Of a stretch of DNA of 64,000 bases, positions 7,096 to 14,287 are shown piece by piece (the stretch's first letter is position 1; each line of letters starts with the position of its first letter). Under the pieces are notes generated by a model. The model saw nothing but the letters and a program-made list of their open reading frames with translations. It ran no database searches and was not told the origin of the DNA. Both the position numbers and the translations under genes were made by a program. Location of the stretch: contig CAWGFM010000005.1 in NCBI GenBank assembly GCA_963821935.1, forward strand, positions 930,001 to 994,000, written 5' to 3'. This stretch comes from JAOUEA01 sp963821935 (lineage in GTDB: Bacteria; Actinomycetota; UBA4738; HRBIN12).

Positions 7096-8835
7096 CTATT
7101 CCGCGTCGGCCGAGGTCTCCCCCTTGCTGCGGCCCTCGATGAACGAGATCGCCTCCAGGGTGGCTTGGTACACGAAGCGCTCCCGTTTCGGCGAGGCCAG
7201 GAACCGCGCCGCTGCCGCCATGGGAGCGCGGGCGTCGGGATGTTCGCCCAGCGCGCGGCTCTCCACGATCGAGGCCTGCGCGGTCTTCACGGTGTGGGCC
7301 ACCATGATCGGCGCCACGCTGTGGTCCTCTGCGGCAGCGCGGCCGAGCGCGGCTTCCAGCGGCTGGCGGGGACCCTCGTAGCCGTTGATCGTGGCGACCG
7401 CCGCGACGGGGTCACGCGAAACGATCGCGGTGAAGACCTCCTCGGGGTCGTCGGTGACGTGGGGAGCGATCGGCGGCGCCACCTCCTTCGCGTCGAGCTG
7501 TCCGGTCCATTGCACGAACCACACCGCATGGAACAGCCCTCGAACGACCTTGGGCGTGGGATCGACCGACCATGCCCATCGCAGCGCATCGGTGTAGGTC
7601 AGGGTGTGGGTGACGTCGAGCCAGCCCCAGTCGTTCGTGTCGTCCATGTCCAGGTCGATGTCGAAGCGGGCGAGGCGCTCCGAGGCGGCTCGCGAGGTTT
7701 CGTCGATGAGCGCCGGGACACCGACACCGGCCTCGAGGGCCGTCCGCAGCGCCGAGAACGCGTCGTCGGCGCTGCCATCGAGCAGGTCGCGCCGGTACCC
7801 CGCGCGATCCAGGCTGCCGCCGTTCTGCCGTGCCGTGAGATCGGTCAGGTCCAGCTGGGCGTCGTCCCACGCCCGCAGGAACCGGCGCATGTACGGAAGA
7901 CGGTCGTAGCGGGTTCCCCACGTGATGTCGGGCACGAGCGGCGCCAGCACCGTGTCGGCCTCGCTCCAGCCGATCGCGTCGACCAGCTCGAACGCCTTCT
8001 GGCAGAAGATCATGGCGTGTCCGTACGACAGGAAATGATCGGTGACAGCTTCCAGCAACGCATGACGCAGCTGCTCGCGCGTGGCACCGGCGGCGAGCAG
8101 CCCTCGGAACAACGCCTCGGCGTCGTCGACCTGTTCGACGTCGACCAGACGAGGGAAGGCCGCCAGGCCATCCTTCAGCGAGCCATAGACGGCGACGGGA
8201 TCGATGGGCTCGGGCTGGGGACGCAGGGGCCGCCGCACCTGGTCCTCGCTGGCCACCGCCAGCCCCTGCACGACCGGCATGGCCTTGAGCGGACCCTCGA
8301 ACATGGCGGCGAGTCGCAAGCAGTCCGCCAAGGTGGCCAGCGAGTGATCCCACCCGTACTCCGCTCGCGGGGCCGCGTACCGCACGCCATGGCGCACGAT
8401 CTCGTCAAGCGGCGTGCCGATCCGCTGCAGCCGCATCGTGTCGCGAGCCAGTCGACCCAGGTCCACCTCGCCCATCGCCTCGAGCAAGCTCGAGAACAGC
8501 TGCGGACGCACGATCTCGGCCGGTGCGTCCTGGACGTCGACATGGACGAGCCCGTCGATCACCCTGACGGGGTAGGTGCGCACGGCCTCACCGCCGAACG
8601 TGCAGGTCCCGCCCTGGGCCAGGTCGAACTTCCAGTTGTGCCAGGCACAGGTGAGGACGTCGCCCTTCACGTCGCCTCGCACCAGCGCGTAGCCCTGATG
8701 CGGGCAACGGTTGTCCGAGGCGGAGACCCCGCGTGGCGTGCGGAACAGCGCGATGCGCTTGTCCAGGTAGGTGAACAACCGCCCGCCTTCGTCGGGCAGG
8801 CTCGAGACGGTGACGGTGGGGATCCAGTCGGTCAT
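7096..8835 (-). CDS. Rieske [2Fe-2S] domain fused to a large helical His-rich domain
   Basis: A 579-residue two-part protein. Residues 1-105 are a Rieske ferredoxin domain with NRCPHQGY and CAWHNWKFD, giving the Cys-x-His and Cys-x2-His cluster ligands. The remaining ~470 residues are helical, with several conserved-looking histidines (YGWDHSLA, LSYGHAMIF, GLFHAVWFV, AAEDHSVAP). This layout vaguely recalls questin-oxidase-like proteins, but I cannot confirm it. Such a fusion could be a self-sufficient oxygenase. The ATG at 8835 is favoured because the longer GTG form would translate through the SoxR box. The predicted SoxR-type promoter places the transcript start about 3 bases before this ATG. 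Confidence 0.75.
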   Translation of the reverse strand: MTDWIPTVTVSSLPDEGGRLFTYLDKRIALFRTPRGVSASDNRCPHQGYALVRGDVKGDVLTCAWHNWKFDLAQGGTCTFGGEAVRTYPVRVIDGLVHVDVQDAPAEIVRPQLFSSLLEAMGEVDLGRLARDTMRLQRIGTPLDEIVRHGVRYAAPRAEYGWDHSLATLADCLRLAAMFEGPLKAMPVVQGLAVASEDQVRRPLRPQPEPIDPVAVYGSLKDGLAAFPRLVDVEQVDDAEALFRGLLAAGATREQLRHALLEAVTDHFLSYGHAMIFCQKAFELVDAIGWSEADTVLAPLVPDITWGTRYDRLPYMRRFLRAWDDAQLDLTDLTARQNGGSLDRAGYRRDLLDGSADDAFSALRTALEAGVGVPALIDETSRAASERLARFDIDLDMDDTNDWGWLDVTHTLTYTDALRWAWSVDPTPKVVRGLFHAVWFVQWTGQLDAKEVAPPIAPHVTDDPEEVFTAIVSRDPVAAVATINGYEGPRQPLEAALGRAAAEDHSVAPIMVAHTVKTAQASIVESRALGEHPDARAPMAAAARFLASPKRERFVYQATLEAISFIEGRSKGETSADAE

Positions 8836-8844
8836 GGAGCCAGC

Positions 8845-8875
8845 ACCGTACAACTTCAAGTTCACTTGAAGTCAA
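8845..8875 (-). promoter_or_regulatory. SoxR box within a 19-bp-spacer promoter
   Basis: The sequence ACTTCAAGTTCACTTGAAGT (8853-8872) is a perfect 8+4+8 inverted repeat, close to the known SoxR operator. On the minus strand TTGACT (8870-8875) and TACGGT (8845-8850) flank it with a 19-bp spacer, the overlong spacing typical of MerR-family activated promoters. It drives the Rieske gene and lies just before soxR. Confidence 0.85.
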
Positions 8876-8901
8876 GCACCCTCGCGGCGTACCGTGGGGC
8901 G

Positions 8902-9396
8902 ATGACCCGATCAGGCATCGAACACAAGGACCGGCACGATCTCCTCACGATCGGGGAGGTCGCCTCGCGCAGCGGCGTCGCCGCCTCGGCGCTGCGCTTC
9001 TACGAGGCGGAGGGGCTCTTGGTGTCCCAACGGACCCGGGGCGGTCATCGCCAGTACGCTCGGCACACCCTTCGGCGGGTGGCGTTCATCCGCATCGCGC
9101 AGCGCATGGGCCTCAGCTTGGAGGAGATCGGTGGTGCCCTGGCCGTCGTTCCCGCGGACCGCGCGCCGACCGCGCGTGAATGGAACCGGATGTCACGCGC
9201 GTGGAGACGACGGCTGGACGAGCGGATCGAAACGCTCGAGCACCTGCGGGACGATCTGGCCGACTGCATCGGATGCGGGTGCCTTTCCCTGCGGACCTGC
9301 GCGCTGTACAACCCGCAGGACGCCGCCACCCGGCTGGGTACGGGGCCCCGCTACCTGCTCGGTGATGCACCCGACGACGCAGGGGTCAGCGCATGA
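8902..9396 (+). CDS. soxR: Redox-sensitive transcriptional activator SoxR
   Basis: A 164-residue MerR-family activator that senses oxidation through a [2Fe-2S] cluster. The N-terminal DNA-binding part (LTIGEVASRSGVAASALRFY) is followed by a dimerisation helix and the cluster motif CIGCGCLSLRTC (C122, C125, C127, C133), which is the SoxR CX2CXCX5C pattern. The ATG at 8902 has a TACCGT hexamer 12 bases upstream and a GGGG stretch, so it may be nearly leaderless. It is divergent from the Rieske gene across a SoxR box. It is coupled by an ATGA overlap to an aldo/keto reductase. As in other non-enteric bacteria, SoxR probably controls these neighbours directly, in response to redox-active compounds. 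Confidence 0.95.
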   Translation: MTRSGIEHKDRHDLLTIGEVASRSGVAASALRFYEAEGLLVSQRTRGGHRQYARHTLRRVAFIRIAQRMGLSLEEIGGALAVVPADRAPTAREWNRMSRAWRRRLDERIETLEHLRDDLADCIGCGCLSLRTCALYNPQDAATRLGTGPRYLLGDAPDDAGVSA

Positions 9397-10370
9397 ACGG
9401 TGACGCGAACCCACCCATGGTGCCGTCCCGCCGGCTCGGTGCAGACGGTCCGGTCGTCGGCGCTATCGGGCTGGGCTGCATGCCGCTGAGCTTCGCGTAC
9501 GTCGATGCGCCGACGGACGATGACCCGGTGGCGTTGGTCCATCGTGCGATCGATCTGGGCGTCACGTTCCTCGACACCGCCGATGTCTACGGGCCGTTCA
9601 CCAACGAGGAGGCCGTCGGTGCAGCCCTGCGTGGCCGGCGCGAGGAGGTCACGCTCGCGACCAAGGTCGGGCTCCTCGTGGGGGCCAACGGCGGCTACCC
9701 CTTGTCGAACGACGCCAGACCCCAGCGGATCGCCACGGAGATCGACGGTTCGCTGCGCCGACTCCGGACCGATCGGATCGATCTCTACTACCTGCATCGA
9801 CTCGACCCGCAGACCCCGCTGGAGGACTCGTGGGGGGCGCTCGCGGCGCTGGTCCGACAGGGCAAGGTCGGCGGCATCGGTCTCTGCGAGGTCGACGTGG
9901 GACAGCTCCAGGTGGCGCATGCGATCCATCCCGTGGCCGCGGTGCAATCCGAGCTGTCGCTGTGGACGCGCGATGCCCTGCGCGACGTCGTGCCGTGGTG
10001 CACCGCCAACGGGGTGGCGTTCGTCCCGTTCTCACCGCTCGGACGTGGGTTCCTGACGGGCACGATCACCGAGGCCTCCTTCGACGACGCCGACTTCCGG
10101 TCCCGAAACCCTCGGTTCACCGCCGAGGCGATCCGCGCGAACCAGGACGTTGTCGATGCGCTCCGCGTGGTGGCCGAACGCCTCGATGCGACCCCGGCGC
10201 AGGTCGCCATCGCGTGGACGCTGGCACAGGGTGATCACGTGGTCCCCATCCCTGGCACCAAGCGGCTCCGCTACCTCGAAGAGAACGCAGCCGCGGCCTC
10301 ACTGGCCCTGGAACCGGCCGACCTCGCTGCGTTGGATTCCTTGCCGGAGGCCTCGGGCGCTCGCTACTGA
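9393..10370 (+). CDS. Aldo/keto reductase
   Basis: A 325-residue NADPH-dependent aldo/keto reductase with a TIM-barrel fold. Catalytic residues are visible in order: Asp and Tyr in FLDTADVYGP, Lys in LATKVG and His in YYLHRLDP. The C-terminal VPIPGTKRLRYLEEN is the NADPH phosphate-binding block. It overlaps soxR by 4 bases (ATGA), so it is cotranscribed with it. A role in detoxifying quinones or reactive carbonyls made under redox stress is a reasonable inference. The substrate is not determined. Confidence 0.9.
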   Translation: MNGDANPPMVPSRRLGADGPVVGAIGLGCMPLSFAYVDAPTDDDPVALVHRAIDLGVTFLDTADVYGPFTNEEAVGAALRGRREEVTLATKVGLLVGANGGYPLSNDARPQRIATEIDGSLRRLRTDRIDLYYLHRLDPQTPLEDSWGALAALVRQGKVGGIGLCEVDVGQLQVAHAIHPVAAVQSELSLWTRDALRDVVPWCTANGVAFVPFSPLGRGFLTGTITEASFDDADFRSRNPRFTAEAIRANQDVVDALRVVAERLDATPAQVAIAWTLAQGDHVVPIPGTKRLRYLEENAAAASLALEPADLAALDSLPEASGARY

Positions 10371-10386
10371 GCGACGGTTCGCAGCG

Positions 10387-10818
10387 TCAGGGGATCTCGA
10401 TCCGACCGTGCTCGTCGATCGGGAAGAACGGGTTCCAGGCGATCTCCCACGGATGACCGTCAGGATCGGCGAAGTATCCCGAGAACCCACCCCATTCGGC
10501 GCGCTCCGCCGCCTTCAGCACCGAGCCTCCGGCGGTGACCGCCGCGTCCAAGCCGTCCACCACCTCCGGCTCGGTCTCCACGTTGATCGCCAGCGTGATG
10601 CCTCCGAAGGGGGCCCGGGGCTCTGCCGGCAGGTTCGCATCCTGCGCGAGCGATCCTCGTGAGAACAGCCCCACGTAGGATCCAGCCGTGCGGAACCATG
10701 CGATGTCGTCGTTGGACGAATCGCACCGGGACCACCCCAGAGCCTCGTAGAAGGCCACCGAACGCGCGACGTCCTCGACGGCCAGCGTCACGATGGACAG
10801 GCGTGCGGGAACCGGCAT
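10387..10818 (-). CDS. VOC-family protein
   Basis: A 143-residue vicinal-oxygen-chelate protein. VTLAVEDVARSVAFYEALGW is the usual first module, and GYFADPDGHPWEIAW is the C-terminal motif with its Glu. The first module lacks the metal-binding His after the first strand, so it may bind a ligand without metal catalysis. I use the ATG at 10818, not the one at 10854, because the latter would overlap the divergent start codon and TACGAT sits 12 bases before 10818. Confidence 0.75.
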   Translation of the reverse strand: MPVPARLSIVTLAVEDVARSVAFYEALGWSRCDSSNDDIAWFRTAGSYVGLFSRGSLAQDANLPAEPRAPFGGITLAINVETEPEVVDGLDAAVTAGGSVLKAAERAEWGGFSGYFADPDGHPWEIAWNPFFPIDEHGRIEIP

Positions 10819-10852
10819 CGATCGATCGTAGCGACCTCGTAGCCTGAGAGCC

Positions 10853-11683
10853 ATGACCGGTGATCGACGGGACGTGCTCGCTCGTATCGACCGCTACTTC
10901 GACGCCGTTCCCCGCAGCGTCACCCGCACCGAGGAGATCGGGCCTTTCACGTTGTTCATCAACCAAGGCGACGGCTGGCGCTACTACGCCCGACCGCGGC
11001 CCGGGCAGGACGTGTTCGACGCGGACGACGTTCGGGCGGTGCTGGAGCGTCAACGCGAGCTCGATCAGCCGCGGCAGTTCGAATGGGTCGCCGACGTCGC
11101 GCCCGGCGTGATGCCTGCCGTGTCCGACGCGGGCCTCGTGACGGCAGACCGGCCGCTGATGGCGTTGCACGCCGACGATGTCGAGCTCGCGCCTGCGCCC
11201 GAGGGAGCGCGGATCGGCATCCTGGCCCCCGACGACGACATCGCGACCGCCACCGCCGTGGCCGTCATCGCGTTCGGCTCACCGGATGCCGTGGTCGACG
11301 ACACCCCATCCGAGCACGTTCGGAGCGTCGCCGCTGCCCAGGATGCTCGGACGATCGAGTTCGCACGCGGGCGTATGGCGCTGGGCATGACCCGGCTCGT
11401 GGTGGCGACGGTCGACGGCGTGCCGGTCGCCAGCGGGAGCCACCAGCCCAGTGGCATGGTTACCGAGGTGACAGGGGTCGCCTGCCTCCCGGCGTACCGG
11501 CGCCGTGGTCTGGCGACCGCGGTCACGTCTGCACTCGTCGCCGACGCGATCGCCCAGGGCGTCGACACCGTGTGCCTGTCCGCTGGCGACGACGCCATCG
11601 CGCGGGTGTACGAACGGGTCGGCTTCCGTCATGTTGGGCGCGTCGGCGAGGCGATTCCTCCGCCGGATCCGGCGCCTGGCTAG
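10853..11683 (+). CDS. GNAT-family N-acetyltransferase
   Basis: A 276-residue protein with an N-terminal domain of unknown type (1-115) and a C-terminal GNAT acetyltransferase domain. Motif A, VACLPAYRRRGLATAVTSAL, binds acetyl-CoA pyrophosphate, and VYERVGFRHVG is the usual C-terminal motif B. The substrate is unknown. TAGCCT lies 13 bases before the ATG, consistent with leaderless expression. The tautomerase-like gene follows after 8 bases. Confidence 0.8.
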   Translation: MTGDRRDVLARIDRYFDAVPRSVTRTEEIGPFTLFINQGDGWRYYARPRPGQDVFDADDVRAVLERQRELDQPRQFEWVADVAPGVMPAVSDAGLVTADRPLMALHADDVELAPAPEGARIGILAPDDDIATATAVAVIAFGSPDAVVDDTPSEHVRSVAAAQDARTIEFARGRMALGMTRLVVATVDGVPVASGSHQPSGMVTEVTGVACLPAYRRRGLATAVTSALVADAIAQGVDTVCLSAGDDAIARVYERVGFRHVGRVGEAIPPPDPAPG

Positions 11684-11691
11684 GCTGGCCC

Positions 11692-12048
11692 ATGCCCATC
11701 ATCGAGATCGAGGCGCTCTCGCCGGCCGAACCGTTCGACGTCCGTGCTGCGCTCGGGCAGGTCACCACCCGCGTGGCGACCTTCCTCGATGAGGAGCCGC
11801 GGGGGACATGGGCGATCTTCCATCCGGTGGCGCCGGGCCACTTCGCAGAAGCTGAGGACGCGCCCGACTCCCAGCCGCGTGGCACCCATCCCGCGATCGT
11901 TCGAGTGTTCGCCAACCGCGACCCCGTTCATGTCCAACCTTTGCTGGAGGTCGTGGCGACCGCGGTCGTGGATGCGTTCAAGCTGGAGGAAGGGAACGTC
12001 GTGGTCCGGTGCGAGCTGGCCGACCCGGCCATGATGCACTGGGGCTGA
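11692..12048 (+). CDS. Tautomerase-like small protein
   Basis: A 118-residue protein. It begins MPIIEIEAL, the pattern of 4-oxalocrotonate tautomerases, in which Pro2 becomes the catalytic N-terminal amine. A second half (AIVRVFANRD to ADPAMMHWG) repeats the same strand-helix-strand plan, suggesting a tandem fusion like MIF or cis-CaaD. The usual active-site arginine cannot be placed confidently. This is a tentative family call; the protein could be unrelated. TAGGCT lies 11 bases before the ATG. Confidence 0.5.
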   Translation: MPIIEIEALSPAEPFDVRAALGQVTTRVATFLDEEPRGTWAIFHPVAPGHFAEAEDAPDSQPRGTHPAIVRVFANRDPVHVQPLLEVVATAVVDAFKLEEGNVVVRCELADPAMMHWG

Positions 12049-12066
12049 CGCCGCGTCGGCCGTGGC

Positions 12067-12543
12067 TCAGCTCTCGGACCGAGCCGCGTAGTCGATCCGC
12101 TCGAACGGCCACGCGTCGGTCGCGAGCCAATCCCGCACCGCCCGCCACAGTGCCGTGTCCAGCTCGGCGTGCGACACGCGCACCCACGACTGCACCCGGA
12201 CATCGTGGTCCGCATCGAGCGGCGGATAGATGTAGACGCACCCGATCACGTCACCATCGGAGGGATCCAGGACCGTGTAGGTGAAGCCTTCCCGGTCGCG
12301 GAAGTGACGGGCATGGGCCTGGAGATCGCGCAGGTTCTCTTCCAGGGACATGGGCACGGGCCACGGGTCGTCGTCGGCATCGTCGTCGTCGTAGCCCGGC
12401 GTCGCGTGGATGTGCTCGATGCTCGAGGACCACGCCGCGTGATCCGGCTCGTTGTGCTCAGGCCCCAGCGGTTCCAACAGGAGATCGGTCGTACGAAGCT
12501 GCGTCGGCGGCTCGAAGCGCGCGGGTACGAAGGCATCGGTCAT
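12067..12543 (-). CDS. GNAT-like acetyltransferase
   Basis: A 158-residue protein. TDLLLEPLGPEHNEPDHAAW and DVIGCVYIYPP match the first strands of GNAT-fold acetyltransferases of a small actinobacterial subgroup. QSWVRVSHAELDTALW occupies the place of motif A, but the glycine-rich pyrophosphate loop is degenerate, so catalytic activity is uncertain. ATG 12543 is chosen over a TTG three codons upstream. TATCGT lies 14 bases before it. Confidence 0.65.
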   Translation of the reverse strand: MTDAFVPARFEPPTQLRTTDLLLEPLGPEHNEPDHAAWSSSIEHIHATPGYDDDDADDDPWPVPMSLEENLRDLQAHARHFRDREGFTYTVLDPSDGDVIGCVYIYPPLDADHDVRVQSWVRVSHAELDTALWRAVRDWLATDAWPFERIDYAARSES

Positions 12544-12578
12544 GATCGTCAACGATACCGAGAGCGGGCCGGTCGCGT

Positions 12579-12659
12579 TCAGCGAGAGGCTTGCAGGACG
12601 AACAACACCACGGCGCTACCGATCGCGACGGCCAGGGCCAAGATCAGTGCCACCTCCAT
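12579..12659 (-). CDS. Putative 26-residue single-pass membrane microprotein
   Basis: A short ORF beginning MEVALILALAVA, with nearly all residues from 3 to 22 hydrophobic, ending QASR. A GGGAG lies about 9 bases upstream of the ATG. It occupies an otherwise empty gap between two minus-strand genes. Such small hydrophobic proteins are common, but random ORFs can look similar, so this is tentative. Confidence 0.35.
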   Translation of the reverse strand: MEVALILALAVAIGSAVVLFVLQASR

Positions 12660-12747
12660 GGATGAGCTCCCACCCTGCGAGCGCGGTGTCGTCCATGGGG
12701 ATCGGGGCATGCGCTCACCATCGACGCAGAGACGCGAGCCCTTGAGG

Positions 12748-13350
12748 TCAGACCCGGTCGATGGACGCACGCCAGGCCAACACCTCGGGCTGGTCGAAGT
12801 TGGTCTCGAAGATCGCGGGCACGACCTCGCGCACCCGCCACCCGTCGCCGAACGTGTCGCGCAGCTCCTGCTCGCTGACCCGGCGTGGCCCGCGACCCGG
12901 AGACTGCCGGTCGCTGAAGCAGAGCAGGTGCAGCGAACCACCCGGGCGGATCACTCCGGCCACGCTGGCGGCGTACACCGGGCGCTCGTGATCGTCGAAC
13001 ACATGGAACAAGCCGCAGTCCAGCCCGGCGTCGAACATCCTGCCCAGCCCCTCCAGCGCGAACACGTCCGCCACCAGGAACTCGGCGGAGCCGCTGAGCG
13101 AGCGTTCACGAGCTTTGTCGATCGCCTTGCCGACGGCACGCGGGGAGGCATCGATGCCCAGGACCCGGGAGCCATGTGCCGCCAAAGCCAGTGAGTTCTC
13201 ACCCGTTCCACACCCGGCATCGATCACCTCACCGGCGAAGGCTCCACCCTCGATGAGGCTCACGATCTCGCGTTGCGGACGACCGATGTCCCAGGGCGGG
13301 ACGCCCACGTACGATGCGTCGAACCCTCGATCGGACGTCTGGCTGCTCAC
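12748..13350 (-). CDS. Class I SAM-dependent methyltransferase
   Basis: A 200-residue methyltransferase. VIDAGCGTGENSLALA is the SAM-binding motif I, VLGIDASP is the acidic loop after strand 2 and VADVFAL is motif II. The N-terminal PPWDIGRPQREIV is typical of a small subgroup that resembles thiopurine- or thiol-methyltransferases. The substrate is unknown. A GTG at 13350, with TAGGGT 14 bases upstream, fits the start pattern seen elsewhere here better than the TTG at 13359. Confidence 0.8.
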   Translation of the reverse strand: MSSQTSDRGFDASYVGVPPWDIGRPQREIVSLIEGGAFAGEVIDAGCGTGENSLALAAHGSRVLGIDASPRAVGKAIDKARERSLSGSAEFLVADVFALEGLGRMFDAGLDCGLFHVFDDHERPVYAASVAGVIRPGGSLHLLCFSDRQSPGRGPRRVSEQELRDTFGDGWRVREVVPAIFETNFDQPEVLAWRASIDRV

Positions 13351-13398
13351 GGGAGGCAACCCTACGCCCCAACGGCATACCGCGGCTAAGCTGGGTCG

Positions 13399-14262
13399 GT
13401 GAGCCTGTTCGAACTCCGCGCTGACATCCCCGTGCTGCGCGCCCCCGTGTTGGTGGGAGCGTTCGACGGGTGGATCGATGCGGGTGGTGCGGCGTCGAGC
13501 GCAGCCGAACGCTTGGCGGACGGCGCCGAGACCGTGGCCACGCTGGACCCCGATGCGTTGTTCGACTACCGCTCACGCCGTCCCGTGCTCGACGTCATCG
13601 ACGGGACGCTGGCCCATCTCTCGTGGCCCCAGATCACCTTGACCCGGCGAGCCTTGGACGAACGCGATGTGCTGGTGCTGCACGGGCCCGAACCCGACTT
13701 CCGCTGGAACGAGCTGGGAGGGTCCGCGGCCGAGGTGGCCCTGCGGCTCGGCGTCGTGCAGTGGGTCAGCCTGGGCGCCATCCCCGCTGCAGTGCCGCAC
13801 ACGCGCCCGGTGCCCGTGTTCGGGACGGCGTCGGCAGAGGGGCTGCTCCTCGAGGACGTCGACAAGGGCCCGGCGGGATTGTTGCGGGTGCCGTCGGCCG
13901 CCCTGTCGGTGATCGAGATGGCCATGGCCGGCGTGGGCATCCCCACCGTGGGCTTCTACGCGCAGGTGCCCCACTACGTGGGTGGACCGTTCGCTCCAGC
14001 CGCGATCGGTTTGCTCGATCAGCTGGGTCGCCACCTCTCGGTGGACCTCCCGCTGGGTGGCCTGGCCGATGAGGCACTGGCGCAACGGACCCGGCTGGAC
14101 ACCGCCGTCGGCGCCGACGACGACGCCCGCGAGTACCTGGAGCGCCTGGAATCGATGGGCGGCGACGACGGCACCATCCCCAGCGGCGAGGAGCTCGCCT
14201 CCGAGATCGAACGCTTCCTGCAGGGGGAATCCGGCGGTGACGAGCCACCCCGCCTCAGCTGA
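13399..14262 (+). CDS. PAC2-family protein
   Basis: A 287-residue protein of the PAC2 (proteasome-assembly-chaperone-like) family, common in actinobacteria. Family blocks include VLVGAFDGWIDAGGAASSA near the N-terminus, LHGPEPDFRWNEL in the middle and VGFYAQVPHYVGGPFAPAA. The biochemical role in bacteria is unknown; the fold resembles purine nucleoside phosphorylases. The GTG start has TAAGCT 12 bases upstream. The last 50 residues are acidic (GADDDAREY to FLQGES), as in homologues. Confidence 0.85.
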   Translation: MSLFELRADIPVLRAPVLVGAFDGWIDAGGAASSAAERLADGAETVATLDPDALFDYRSRRPVLDVIDGTLAHLSWPQITLTRRALDERDVLVLHGPEPDFRWNELGGSAAEVALRLGVVQWVSLGAIPAAVPHTRPVPVFGTASAEGLLLEDVDKGPAGLLRVPSAALSVIEMAMAGVGIPTVGFYAQVPHYVGGPFAPAAIGLLDQLGRHLSVDLPLGGLADEALAQRTRLDTAVGADDDAREYLERLESMGGDDGTIPSGEELASEIERFLQGESGGDEPPRLS

Positions 14263-14287
14263 AGCGGGGGGAGCGGCGAGGGATCCG

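Noticed and set aside
7057..8901. N-terminal extension of the soxR frame across the Rieske gene
   Set aside because: It is antisense shadow sequence; the SoxR fold begins at 8902.
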